Assembly: GCA_018660465.1 (NCBI GenBank)
Contig: JABJKH010000103.1
Span: forward strand, 1-64,000
Origin: Rhodospirillaceae bacterium
Lineage (GTDB): Bacteria > Pseudomonadota > Alphaproteobacteria > Rhodospirillales > JABJKH01
DNA: 64,000 bases
Reading direction: 5' to 3'
Position 1 is the stretch's first letter. Each line of letters begins with the position of its first letter. The translations under genes were made by a program, and so were the position numbers. Shown piece after piece: positions 49,699-58,428 of the stretch. Below the pieces are notes generated by a model, which worked only from the letters and a program-made list of their open reading frames with translations, had not been told where the DNA came from and searched no databases.

Positions 49699-51066
49699 TT
49701 ATGGCACATAGACGCCAAACAGATAGTCAGGTAGCCACAAAGCAAGGTTAGGGTACTGATACATCAAAACCATACACAGAATAACAATCGACAGGTACGG
49801 CATTAGGCCCTTGAAAATTTGCACCAGTTCGATGGCGCTGCCCAGCACACCCTTTAGATAGTACGCTGACATGGCCATAGGCGGCGTCAGGAACGACGTC
49901 TGCAAGTTCAACGCAACCAGCATTGCAAAAAAGTATGGGTTCACCCCAAAATTATCCAACATAGGCAAAAAGATCGGAACGAAGATGATCAAAATTTCTG
50001 ACCATTCCAGGGGCCAGCCCAGGATGAAAATGATCAATTGAACCAGGATCAAAAATTGCCAAGGGGCTAAATTAAAGGACAAAATGAAATGCTCAATGAC
50101 TTCGTGTCCGCCAAGGTATGAAAAGACCGAGGCAAAGGTCCACGAGCCAACAAACAGCCAACAGACCATCGCCGTTGTCTTCGCCGTTAAATAGACCGAT
50201 TGCTTGAGCATTATCCAGTCCAACGACCTATAAACGGCGGATAAAACAATCGCGCCCAACGCGCCCATTGCGGCCGCCTCCCCTGGTGTCGCTAGGCCAC
50301 CAAGAATAGAGCCCAACACCAGCATAATCAGCATGGTCAAGGGAACGAACGAGGTGAGCAATTGCCAATAAATTTGGGAGGTTGGCGGAATGTCTTCTTC
50401 ACGCGGTTTTGGCGCGATCGACGGGCTAATGATTACCCGGCCGACAACATAAACCATGTACATTCCCGCCAGCATAAAGCCGGGAATAACGGCAGCGGCG
50501 TAGAGTCGCAATGGTGATAATTCAGCAATTGCCGCGTAGACAATCAGCATGATTGAAGGTGGGATCAAGATACCCAAGGTGCCGCCAGCACAGATCACGC
50601 CAGATGCAAATTGCTTATCGTAACCCGCCTTCATCATGGCCGGGAAAGCCAAAAGCCCCATCAAGGTCACAACGGCACCAACGATCCCGCTGGCGGTTGA
50701 AAAGACGGCGCAGGTAATCAAGGCCGCGACGGCCATGGAGCCCGGTAAGTTTCTTGCAGCTAATTGGACGGAAAAGAACAGACGGTTGACGATGTTCGCG
50801 CGCTCAACCACATATCCCATAAAAAGGAACAGAGGAATTGCGACCAGCGTGTCGTTTTCCATAACTGAATAGGTGTTTTGGTTCAGCAGATAAAATATCT
50901 TGTTGTCAAAAATATCGGCGAAAACTTCGATATTTTCCGCTTCAAAATAAGCGTAGTAGCCAAAGCCGACGCCCATAGCGAGCAACGTAAATGCAACGGG
51001 AAATCCTAGCAGCACAATCACGATGAACGAGGATAACATTAAAATTGCGACTTCTGGGTTCGTCAT
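49699..51066 (-). CDS. TRAP transporter large permease (DctM-type)
   Basis: Main membrane subunit of a sodium-driven TRAP importer, 455 residues with about twelve helices. The DctM hallmarks are present: LLGFPVAFTLLAMGVGFGYY at the start, AVFSTASGIVGAVVTLMGLLAFPAM, and GGTLGILIPPSIMLIVYA. TPGEAAAMGALGAIVL and FLTPPMAMSAYYLKGV follow in the second half. It works with the small subunit 50 bp upstream and the periplasmic binding protein further upstream on the same strand. Confidence 0.94.
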   Translation of the reverse strand: MTNPEVAILMLSSFIVIVLLGFPVAFTLLAMGVGFGYYAYFEAENIEVFADIFDNKIFYLLNQNTYSVMENDTLVAIPLFLFMGYVVERANIVNRLFFSVQLAARNLPGSMAVAALITCAVFSTASGIVGAVVTLMGLLAFPAMMKAGYDKQFASGVICAGGTLGILIPPSIMLIVYAAIAELSPLRLYAAAVIPGFMLAGMYMVYVVGRVIISPSIAPKPREEDIPPTSQIYWQLLTSFVPLTMLIMLVLGSILGGLATPGEAAAMGALGAIVLSAVYRSLDWIMLKQSVYLTAKTTAMVCWLFVGSWTFASVFSYLGGHEVIEHFILSFNLAPWQFLILVQLIIFILGWPLEWSEILIIFVPIFLPMLDNFGVNPYFFAMLVALNLQTSFLTPPMAMSAYYLKGVLGSAIELVQIFKGLMPYLSIVILCMVLMYQYPNLALWLPDYLFGVYVP

Positions 51067-51116
51067 CCTGTTATGGACTCCACGATAATGTTAGGGGGTA
51101 TGAGGCGCACAGAGGC

Positions 51117-51716
51117 CTATTTCAGTTCCGAGTGTTGGGCTTGCTCAACTACCAGATCTCTTTTTTCTTTGATGATCATATCTTCAGTTTCTCTGGCATC
51201 TTCCATGCGTTCTGGCCATTCGCCAGTTTTCATAGCTTTGATGCATCTCATGCATTCGGAAATGCCCTGTACGATCAACATCGTGCCTGCAATTGGGATT
51301 AACGTTTTGAAGAAATAAATTTGAATTCGTGCCGGGCTGTTCCAGCTGACTTCTTTATAACGCCAGGAATCAGACGCGATCTCTGCGCCGTAATAAACCA
51401 ACGCAAGCATGCCGGGGAAAAAGAATATAAAATATAAAACAAAATCAATACGGGCCTGCCACTTCACCGGGATAAGGCGGTAAAGGACGTCTGCGCGGAC
51501 ATGAGTGTCTTGAGCCAAGGCGTAGGCTCCAGCCATCAGGAACAACGCACCATACATCTGGATCATCATATCAAAGGCCCAAACGGTCGGCGCATTCAGC
51601 ACATAACGAACGAAAACCTCATAAGCGACGGACAAGGTTAAAATCAAAATACACCAGCCGAAAGCCCGCCCAATCCATATGTTGAGGCTCTCAATGGCGT
51701 GTATGATTGATAACAT
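51117..51716 (-). CDS. TRAP transporter small permease (DctQ-type)
   Basis: A 199-residue subunit with four helices: LNIWIGRAFGWCILILTLSVAYEVF, VWAFDMMIQMYGALFLMAGAYAL, WQARIDFVLYFIFFFPGMLALVYY and TLIPIAGTMLIVQGISE. The sequence AQDTHVRADVLYRLIP is the DctQ signature. A charged C-terminal cytoplasmic tail follows. It partners the DctM subunit. Its mRNA is separated from dctP by a strong hairpin. Confidence 0.93.
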   Translation of the reverse strand: MLSIIHAIESLNIWIGRAFGWCILILTLSVAYEVFVRYVLNAPTVWAFDMMIQMYGALFLMAGAYALAQDTHVRADVLYRLIPVKWQARIDFVLYFIFFFPGMLALVYYGAEIASDSWRYKEVSWNSPARIQIYFFKTLIPIAGTMLIVQGISECMRCIKAMKTGEWPERMEDARETEDMIIKEKRDLVVEQAQHSELK

Positions 51717-51757
51717 TACTTTTTCTCTCCCCCAATAATGAGGCTACTTTAGACATA

Positions 51758-51786
51758 GGAGGGGCAGCCAACAAGGCTGCCCCTCC
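51758..51786 (-). repeat. Strong intercistronic hairpin between dctP and dctQ genes
   Basis: A perfect 12-bp stem (51758-51769 with 51775-51786), 5-nt loop, G/C-rich, lying 31 bp after the binding protein stop. No U-run follows on the minus strand (A/T-mixed TATGTCTAAAG). This is the pattern of an RNA stabiliser or partial attenuator that lets the binding protein be made in excess over the membrane subunits. Confidence 0.75.
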
Positions 51787-51816
51787 ATACGTCGTCTAAG
51801 AATCAATCAGATCGGA

Positions 51817-52932
51817 TTAACCGAAGTGATGCTTATAAGCCAAGCCATAATCAGGCTGGTTCAGAAGCAGATAATTCATGACTTTCTTCGCATAGTCTTT
51901 TTGTGATTTTACGACTTTCGCAAAGAAAGGATCTTCTTTGGAAATCCGATCAACAACAACATCCCAAGCCTTAAGCTGTGCGGACATAACAGAATCAGGT
52001 GTCCGGTAGACGTTGACGCCGCTCTTTTCTTTCAAGCTGACCAAGTCGTCTGCATAGCGAAGGGTGTTGTGCCAATAGAAGTTTGAGTTTTCAGCTTCTG
52101 AAGCGTATTTCAGAATGCTTTGATGCTCTTTCGGCAGTCTGTTGTACATCTTCTTGTTGAAGGTGATTTCAAACGCTTCTTGTGACTGGTGGAAGCTGGC
52201 AAGATGATAGTGCTTGGAGACATCTTGCATGCCGAAGTCTTTATCAGAAGTCGGGTTGTTGAATTCAGCAGCATCAATCAAACCAGATTTCATAGCTGGC
52301 TGAATTTCACCACCTGGCAATTGAACAACAGACATTCCCATAACTGCAAGAACGTCAGCAGCCAGACCAACAGTCCGGTACTTAAGACCCTTCAATTGGG
52401 AAGCATCTTTGATTTCTTCTTTGAACCAGCCCATTGGTTGTGCAGGCATTGGGCTATTGAAGAAGCTGACCAAGTTAAGGCCAAGGCCGCCCATCAATTC
52501 GTTGAACAGTTCCATGCCGCCGCCGTAGTGGATCCAGCCCAACAGCTCTTGAGCAGACCAACCAAAGCAAGGGCCGGTACCGAACAAGGAAGCCGCTTTT
52601 GATTTTGAATACCAATAAGCAGGCACGTAGTGTGCACCATCCAAAACACCGCGGTGAACGGCATCTTGCATTTGGCTGGTTTTAACGACTGAGTTAACGG
52701 ACAACAGATCGATCCGTAGATCTTTACCGGCCATCGCGTGAACGCGGTCGACGTAGCTTTTGGCATTTTCCAAGAAAATACCGCCGCCCCAAGCAGCCTG
52801 AACTTTAAGAACCTTAGGCTTAGCTAAAGCAAGGTTAGGAGCCGCTAATGTTGTTGTTGCTACGACACCGGCGGCAACAGCACCGCCCTTGAGCAACTTA
52901 CGACGTGAGATTGGTGATTTCTTTGCTGTCAT
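51817..52932 (-). CDS. TRAP transporter substrate-binding protein (TakP-like)
   Basis: A 371-residue periplasmic receptor with a Tat-type signal (SRRKLLKGGAVAAGVVATTTLAAP) and a perfect AGGGAGGA ribosome site. The centre (WFKEEIKDASQLKGLKYRT, then VVQLPGGEIQPAMKSGLIDAAE) matches the TakP branch of TRAP receptors, known to bind 2-oxo acids with Na+. The Arg in KYRTVGL is the usual carboxylate anchor. It supplies the DctQM-type permease encoded downstream. 2-Oxo or related carboxylates are the likely ligands, not proven. Confidence 0.92.
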   Translation of the reverse strand: MTAKKSPISRRKLLKGGAVAAGVVATTTLAAPNLALAKPKVLKVQAAWGGGIFLENAKSYVDRVHAMAGKDLRIDLLSVNSVVKTSQMQDAVHRGVLDGAHYVPAYWYSKSKAASLFGTGPCFGWSAQELLGWIHYGGGMELFNELMGGLGLNLVSFFNSPMPAQPMGWFKEEIKDASQLKGLKYRTVGLAADVLAVMGMSVVQLPGGEIQPAMKSGLIDAAEFNNPTSDKDFGMQDVSKHYHLASFHQSQEAFEITFNKKMYNRLPKEHQSILKYASEAENSNFYWHNTLRYADDLVSLKEKSGVNVYRTPDSVMSAQLKAWDVVVDRISKEDPFFAKVVKSQKDYAKKVMNYLLLNQPDYGLAYKHHFG

Positions 52933-53309
52933 TTTAGTCCTCCCTATCGCGATTTAAATTGTCGGATAACGTCTCGCTCGCGCGTACGGGACGCATCAAT
53001 TTTATTACTGTTTTGACTCCGTCAGGGTTCCCCCCAATGGCCCCAAAACAAAACCGATTTTTGCCAGCTGTCCAGCAATTCATTCAATTGAAGCCCAGAC
53101 AGCCAATTCCGAAAGATAACTGTTGAGCATTCCAGGTTTTAGATCAAGAAGTTTGTGGTCCTAATGACAATTTCTTGACCAACACACAACCTGTACACCC
53201 CGCACACTTTCTCAACCGTGCGCAAGGAACCTTGGTGTACCGCATAACGGCACGCAACATGTTTTTTAAGAAAACCATAAAATTGTGGATATTTTGAAAC
53301 AAACTTTCG
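52933..53309. other. Intergenic region upstream of the TRAP operon
   Basis: About 377 bp between the TRAP binding protein start and the end of the dehydrogenase gene. It holds the ribosome site AGGGAGGA next to 52932. The rest should contain the operon promoter on the minus strand; no clear -35/-10 pair or gene was found. Short open frames here lack ribosome sites. Confidence 0.5.
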
Positions 53310-54278
53310 TCAGGCGACCCGAGTTGGCGGTTCTTTGCCTCTAAAGAAGGCATCCAGGTTATCCAAAGCCAGAAAACCCATCGCATCGCGAGTCTCGAAC
53401 GTTGAACTGCCGATGTGCGGCATCAAGAAGGTATTGGTGAGTTCAGCGATTTTCGGATTGACCCCAGGTTCGCCTTTGTAGACGTCCAACCCTGCAGCAG
53501 CGAGCTTGCCCGAATTTAGCGCATCAATCAGCGCATCTTCATCGACGACCGCCCCCCGCGATGTGTTGACCAGGATCGCGCCGTCGGGCAGCAGCGCCAA
53601 TCGCTCCGCATTCATCAGGTCAATCGTGTCGGGTGTGGCGGGGCAATTCAGCGACAAGAAATCGCAGTGGGGCAGCATGTCCTCGACGGTCTCATGAAAG
53701 ATCGCGCCGTCTTCCAACTCAGGGGAAAGCTGGCTCCTGTTCGAATAGCGAATGTTCATATCGAAACCATATTTGGCGCGTTTGGCGACAATCCGTCCAA
53801 CCCGGCCCATGCCGACGACGCCCAGGGTCTTGCCGGTCACTTGCGTGCCGACCATGAAGGCTGGGCTCCACCAGTCCCATTCCGCCGCGCGCACCATGCG
53901 TTCGCCTTCGCTCGCCCGCCGAGCTGCCCCCAGCATGCAAAGGATCGCGACCTCCGCCGTCGCATCGTTCAATACATCAGGTGTGTTGGTGACGACGACA
54001 TTGTTGTCTTTGGCCGCGTCAAGATCGATCCAATCAATGCCAACAGAATACGCAGCCAGAATTTTTACTGAGTCAGGCAGCCTCTCAAACTGCGCCCGAT
54101 CAAAGTGCTCAGAATGACAAGCAATAATCCCATCACAGCCTTGGGCGAGCTCAATTACCTGCTCCTGAGTATAAAGCGTATCATCCGCATTAAACCGAAC
54201 CTCAAAATCCTGTGCCAAACGCGCTTCGACGTTTTGGGGGAGTTTACGGGTGACGAGAATGGTGGGCTTGTCGGACAT
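53310..54278 (-). CDS. D-2-hydroxyacid dehydrogenase (glyoxylate/hydroxypyruvate reductase type)
   Basis: A 322-residue NAD(P)H-dependent reductase of 2-oxo acids. The nucleotide fold is TLGVVGMGRVGRIVAKRAK with YSNRSQ after it; an Arg at this place favours NADPH. Catalytic residues: Arg in LVNTSRGAVVDEDALIDAL, Glu in AAAGLDVYKGEP and His in FLMPHIGSSTFETR. It lies upstream of the TRAP operon on the same strand. Together with a TakP-like receptor it suggests handling of an imported 2-oxo or 2-hydroxy acid. Confidence 0.93.
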   Translation of the reverse strand: MSDKPTILVTRKLPQNVEARLAQDFEVRFNADDTLYTQEQVIELAQGCDGIIACHSEHFDRAQFERLPDSVKILAAYSVGIDWIDLDAAKDNNVVVTNTPDVLNDATAEVAILCMLGAARRASEGERMVRAAEWDWWSPAFMVGTQVTGKTLGVVGMGRVGRIVAKRAKYGFDMNIRYSNRSQLSPELEDGAIFHETVEDMLPHCDFLSLNCPATPDTIDLMNAERLALLPDGAILVNTSRGAVVDEDALIDALNSGKLAAAGLDVYKGEPGVNPKIAELTNTFLMPHIGSSTFETRDAMGFLALDNLDAFFRGKEPPTRVA

Positions 54279-54431
54279 GATGGGGGCTTTCTATTGTGGG
54301 CCAATTGATGCTGTGTCTCGGTACTGTGTCCAAGAATGCCGGACACTTCCAGAGAAAAGTCGCGTTAACCTCCCAGCAACAAACAAGATTTATCCTTGAA
54401 CCTCCTGGGGGCAACTGTGTAGATATCGCGA

Positions 54432-55388
54432 ATGGCCAGTTATTTAGATTTTGAGAAACCCATAGCCGAGCTTGAGGGTAAGGTTGAAGAGCTTCGTCGC
54501 CTGGTTGACGAGGGCGATGTCAACATTGCTGAGGAAGTGACTAAGCTTCAGAGCAAAGCCGACCGCTTGCTTGAGACGACCTATGCCAAGCTAACCGCGT
54601 GGCAGAAGTCTCAGGTTGCGCGTCATGCGAACCGGCCGCATACGCTGAATTACATTGATCAGTTGGTCGAAGAGTTTACGCCGCTGGCCGGTGACCGGAC
54701 ATTTGCCGAAGATGCGGCCATTATTGGTGGGCTCGGACGGTTCAGAGGCCAATCAGTCATGATCATGGGCAATGAAAAAGGTAACGATACCGACTCCCGG
54801 GTTAAACATAATTTTGGCATGGCGCGACCGGAAGGTTACCGCAAAGCCCAACGCCTGATGCAGATGGCCGATAAGTTTGGCTTGCCGATCATCACGCTAG
54901 TGGATACGGCGGGGGCTTATCCCGGCATAGATGCGGAAGCGCGTGGTCAGGCAGAGGCGATTGCGCGCAGTATTGAAGTCTGCCTGTCCGTCAAGGTGCC
55001 GCTGATTAGCGTTGTCATTGGTGAGGGCGGATCCGGCGGGGCGATTGCCTTGGCGACGGCGAACCGGGTTTTGATGCTAGAGCACGCGATTTATTCGGTG
55101 ATTTCGCCGGAAGGCTGTGCGTCTATTCTCTGGCGCGACGGTGAACAGGCGAAGGATGCGGCGGAAGCCCTAAAACTGACGGCGCAAGACATGGACGAAC
55201 TCGGTATCATTGACGAGATCATCGCCGAACCCATGGGCGGCGCCCACCGCGGGACTGAAAAAACCATCTCAAGCGTTGGTGACGCCATTGAAAAGCATCT
55301 CAAGGAACTGACAAAACTCGACCGCGGCGTGCTCAAAACCCGCCGTAAGGAAAAGTTCCTGGAAATGGGCGAGAAGGAATTGGGGTAG
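54432..55388 (+). CDS. accA: Acetyl-CoA carboxylase carboxyltransferase subunit alpha
   Basis: Part of the ACC complex that makes malonyl-CoA for fatty acid synthesis. 318 residues, normal length. The N-terminus ([20 protein letters not shown]) has the conserved coiled region; [18 protein letters not shown] and [32 protein letters not shown]-type motifs form the biotin/CoA site. The partner accD is not in the window. The gene is on the plus strand, divergent from the dehydrogenase; a promoter lies in 54279-54431. Confidence 0.97.
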   Translation: MASYLDFEKPIAELEGKVEELRRLVDEGDVNIAEEVTKLQSKADRLLETTYAKLTAWQKSQVARHANRPHTLNYIDQLVEEFTPLAGDRTFAEDAAIIGGLGRFRGQSVMIMGNEKGNDTDSRVKHNFGMARPEGYRKAQRLMQMADKFGLPIITLVDTAGAYPGIDAEARGQAEAIARSIEVCLSVKVPLISVVIGEGGSGGAIALATANRVLMLEHAIYSVISPEGCASILWRDGEQAKDAAEALKLTAQDMDELGIIDEIIAEPMGGAHRGTEKTISSVGDAIEKHLKELTKLDRGVLKTRRKEKFLEMGEKELG

Positions 55389-55415
55389 GACGCAGAAGAA
55401 AGCGCCAGACTGGTT

Positions 55416-56141
55416 ATGAGATACCTCATCTTCACCACCCCCCGCACCGCGTCACAGTACGTCGAACAGTTATTGTTTCCGGCAGTGCAGGAAGCCTACG
55501 GCTACGCAGGCTGGCTCTCTGAAGCGTTCAGCCCGAGCCGGTGTTTGGTCGACGCTGACGGGGCGCTTTGTTCTGTATCCCTGAATGAGGAGAAGCGGGA
55601 GAAGGGGAGCCCGGTTGATCTGGCGCAGGTACCTGAGGACCAGCGTATTATTTCGGTCCCTGATCGGATCAAGCGGATAGAAGACGATTTTGATGCTGGA
55701 AAAACCTATCTCTTTCGCGTCATGGCCTCTCATATCACGGAAGAAAGCTTAGATTACCTCGCAGACACCTACACGTTCATCTGTCTCGAACGCCGGGACA
55801 AACTGAGCCAAGGACTGTCCCAGGCCATTGCTAAGGAATCAAAACGCTGGGGCAGGGCAACGCATGATTTCGCGCCGGGGTCCGTGACCTATCGCAGAGA
55901 ATCCTTCGATGCGTTTATGGAAGATCTGACCCAGTACCGCGAAATCATGGCGCGGGCGAAGAATAAGATCACGGTGTTTAGCGAGGAAATAACAGCGGCA
56001 CCCGAAAGTCTTTTTGAGACGTTGGGCCTGAAGACGCCGCCTCAACCAGCCGCGAAAGATTTCAAGAATTCCTACTCCATCGAGCCTCTAGACATGATCG
56101 CCAATAGAGAAGAGGTGTTGGGGTGGTTCAAGAAAGTTTAG
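55416..56141 (+). CDS. Sulfotransferase-like protein
   Basis: A 241-residue protein starting RYLIFTTPRTASQYVEQLLFP, where TTPRTASQ resembles the PAPS-binding loop (TTPRSGS) of Stf0-type sulfotransferases. The central ERRDKLSQGLSQAIAKESKRW has the pattern of the 3'-phosphate region of Stf0-type enzymes, with an Arg/Asp/Ser set. The C-terminus EEITAAPESLFETLGLKTP also fits this family. The substrate is not known. It is 27 bp after accA and may be co-transcribed. Confidence 0.65.
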   Translation: MRYLIFTTPRTASQYVEQLLFPAVQEAYGYAGWLSEAFSPSRCLVDADGALCSVSLNEEKREKGSPVDLAQVPEDQRIISVPDRIKRIEDDFDAGKTYLFRVMASHITEESLDYLADTYTFICLERRDKLSQGLSQAIAKESKRWGRATHDFAPGSVTYRRESFDAFMEDLTQYREIMARAKNKITVFSEEITAAPESLFETLGLKTPPQPAAKDFKNSYSIEPLDMIANREEVLGWFKKV

Positions 56142-56142
56142 T

Positions 56143-57228
56143 CTACCCCCAAACCCGAATCGTCTTAAATTCATGCTGGCACGGAGGCCCCAAGGCGATG
56201 TGCATTTCGGATTGGTCTAGGTCCATGATGATTGAGGCGCCGGTTTGTGAACGGTCCAACTCGGCTACAGCTTCGTCAGGGTGGCGGCAGATGGCGGCGG
56301 GGTAGCTGAAGTGGTCGGTCAGCACGCGCTTAAAGCTATCGACGGAAATTTTGCCAAGGTCTTCGGCCAGCAAGCGCCTGGCGCGGTCGTGGCGAATCAA
56401 GGTCATTGAGGACCGGCTTTTGCCTGTATCCCTGGTTTTCATCTCAGGTGCCAAGAAGTGGTTCGAATGCGTCATGATGCCGTTTTCGGGCAACTGGGTG
56501 CCAAAATCTGTCGGCGTGGTTTCCAAGGTGATGGCTTCACCGTCACGCGACGCGATCATGAACATCCCCGATGCGCCGCGTGCAGGCGCAGTTACTGCTT
56601 TGATCGCATGGTGCATATTATCTGCCATCATGACTTTGCGGAGTTGCACATGCCAGGGGATGCCGGTCTGAAGTTTGTCGTCACTAGATGTTAGTCGATT
56701 GGCGCAAACAGCAATGCCAGAAGCGTTGAGGCCAATCTTCCCGACCAGCCCAGCCTCGGCAAACATCACGGTGCGTGGCTGATCCGGGACCGCAATCGCG
56801 ATTACGGCAGTGCGATGGCAGACCATGGAATTCCAGTCCCAATTCTGACCAATCAACACGTGTCCCGTTTCCGTCGCGCTACCGAGGGCGGTCATTGAGG
56901 TGCATTCGCCGATGTCGGTGTCAGAGATCGCGGGGGCCGACATCAACTCCGTCCGCGCATTCAGCATCACGATGTCATTTAGGTGGAGATCGGCGCCCTT
57001 GGCCATGCCCAGCATTTCTTCCATCAATTCGGGCGCATAGTCCTCAATGGCGGGAATAATCCGCAGGACATAGTCCTTGGCGGCGTCGAGACCGATGCCG
57101 GTTTCGTGCTCAATGATTGCCGGGTAGTCGCCGAGGTTCTCATGAATCTGCTCGCGCAACGCCTTGCCAATGGCGACGCCGCATTCGTAGTTGGAACCAG
57201 AGACTTCGATAACAGGGACGTATTCCAT
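56143..57228 (-). CDS. C45-family autoproteolytic acyltransferase/hydrolase (acyl-CoA:6-APA acyltransferase-like)
   Basis: A 361-residue Ntn-hydrolase-type protein from ATG 57228 (GTG 57237 is an alternative). The nucleophile Cys is in DIGECTSMTALGSATETGHVLIGQNWDW (about residue 107); in this family cleavage before Cys activates the enzyme. NWDW and later HSNHFLAPE are conserved. The N-terminus SMEYVPVIEVSGSNYECGVAIG is family-like. Substrates vary (penicillin side chains, N-acyl amines). It is convergent with the sulfotransferase-like gene. Confidence 0.87.
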   Translation of the reverse strand: MEYVPVIEVSGSNYECGVAIGKALREQIHENLGDYPAIIEHETGIGLDAAKDYVLRIIPAIEDYAPELMEEMLGMAKGADLHLNDIVMLNARTELMSAPAISDTDIGECTSMTALGSATETGHVLIGQNWDWNSMVCHRTAVIAIAVPDQPRTVMFAEAGLVGKIGLNASGIAVCANRLTSSDDKLQTGIPWHVQLRKVMMADNMHHAIKAVTAPARGASGMFMIASRDGEAITLETTPTDFGTQLPENGIMTHSNHFLAPEMKTRDTGKSRSSMTLIRHDRARRLLAEDLGKISVDSFKRVLTDHFSYPAAICRHPDEAVAELDRSQTGASIIMDLDQSEMHIALGPPCQHEFKTIRVWG

Positions 57229-57270
57229 AGACTTCACCGACCTAAAATTTAAAGTCTAATATAGCACATA

Positions 57271-57789
57271 TTAAATTGATGGCTCGCGCGGATTAAATAT
57301 TCTCGGTGTGAACGGCAGTGCTTTTTGGGGCGGCTTGGGCGGCGGGACCACATCAACATTGAGATCGCCAAATTCCTCAAACGATTTCTTGAAGAACGGT
57401 TTGCTGACGATGAGGGCCGAGTTGGATTTCACGGCCGCTTCCATATGGTCTTCCAGTTTCTCCGCCAACTTTTGCCGCCAGGGCAGGACGTAGTAGCGAG
57501 GTTGGACCGAGCCATCGAGTCGGAGCCACATATAAATTGCTTCGCCTTCGTGCAGGCTAACGCCCAGGACTTCCGCCTTTTTTACCTGAGCCTCCCACCA
57601 TTCGTAGGCCATTGGCTTGGGCTTGCTGAGAAGCCCCATCAGTTCGATATAAATCAACGGGACAAACAGCACGGTGATGCAGACAGCGCTGACACGAACC
57701 CAAGTCTTGCGCGGCGCCCAGATGGCAATTGCTGCCAACACGGCGGTGCTAAAGATCGCGGCGGCGAACAGGTAATAGATGATATCCAT
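57271..57789 (-). CDS. Two-helix membrane protein, third gene of the ExbB/ExbD-like set
   Basis: A 172-residue protein with two N-terminal helices (IIYYLFAAAIFSTAVLAAIAIW and VSAVCITVLFVPLIYIELMGL) and a soluble C-terminal part of about 115 residues. The soluble part starts YEWWEAQVKKAEVLGVSLHEGEAIYMWLRLDGS and ends in a Pro-rich stretch (DVVPPPKPPQKALPF). No known domain recognised. It follows the beta-domain protein by 27 bp and belongs to the same operon. Probably a partner of the ExbB/ExbD-like pair. Confidence 0.78.
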   Translation of the reverse strand: MDIIYYLFAAAIFSTAVLAAIAIWAPRKTWVRVSAVCITVLFVPLIYIELMGLLSKPKPMAYEWWEAQVKKAEVLGVSLHEGEAIYMWLRLDGSVQPRYYVLPWRQKLAEKLEDHMEAAVKSNSALIVSKPFFKKSFEEFGDLNVDVVPPPKPPQKALPFTPRIFNPREPSI

Positions 57790-57816
57790 ATTCCAGTTCC
57801 TTTAGTTTTATTGCCC

Positions 57817-58428
57817 TCAGTTCCATTGTTGAGGTGCCGTAATCAGGCGACGTTTTAGGGTTGAAACGCTGCCATTTACCAAATCACCTTCTGACGTCAG
57901 GCTAAACCGATACGCCGTTTCTTCTTGATGGCGGCGATGAAGGTTTACCGTCGTTTGCAAAATTTGATGTGCAGTGTCGTACTTTTTGCGAACGCTGACG
58001 ACGATTCTAACCGGGACGGTCCAACCTTTTGGCAAGGGACCATACATGTGTGTATTAACAATATACTCACCGGCCCTGATGCCGCGACTGTAGGTAATTT
58101 CATAGTTCTCCTCGGTGGCATCGCCTTCGCCGCCTAAATCATCCCGCAGCAAGTTCAAGATCGCATTGCCTTGGTTCCAGAAGCCAACGGGCTCTTCATC
58201 CGGGGCCTTAACCCACAAATCCACATCGACCGTCTTATCGCTCGGCCAATGCATCTCAAAGATGACATTGCCCGGTGCCTTGTGGTCTTCGGCTTCCTGC
58301 TCGGTCCGGTTTATGTGCGGCAATAGCATGATCACCATGGCAACAAAACCGATCAATGCCAGCAAGATCACATCCCTGAATACAGTCCCCGTCGCGTCTT
58401 CATCATCGAAGTCGTCAAGCCCTTCCAT
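57817..58428 (-). CDS. ExbD-like membrane anchor fused to a periplasmic beta-domain
   Basis: A 203-residue protein with an acidic N-terminus (MEGLDDFDDEDATG), one membrane helix (VFRDVILLALIGFVAMVIMLL, residues 16-36) and a periplasmic domain. In ExbD and TolR the helix starts with a proton-carrying Asp in LVDVLLVLLIIF; here RDVILLALIGF places Asp19 at the same spot. The periplasmic part (WPSDKTVDVDLWVKAPDE, then YSRGIRAGEYIVNTHMYGP) is beta-rich and recalls DUF2135/YfaP-type domains rather than the ExbD C-terminus. Overlaps the ExbB-like gene by 14 bp. Confidence 0.75.
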   Translation of the reverse strand: MEGLDDFDDEDATGTVFRDVILLALIGFVAMVIMLLPHINRTEQEAEDHKAPGNVIFEMHWPSDKTVDVDLWVKAPDEEPVGFWNQGNAILNLLRDDLGGEGDATEENYEITYSRGIRAGEYIVNTHMYGPLPKGWTVPVRIVVSVRKKYDTAHQILQTTVNLHRRHQEETAYRFSLTSEGDLVNGSVSTLKRRLITAPQQWN

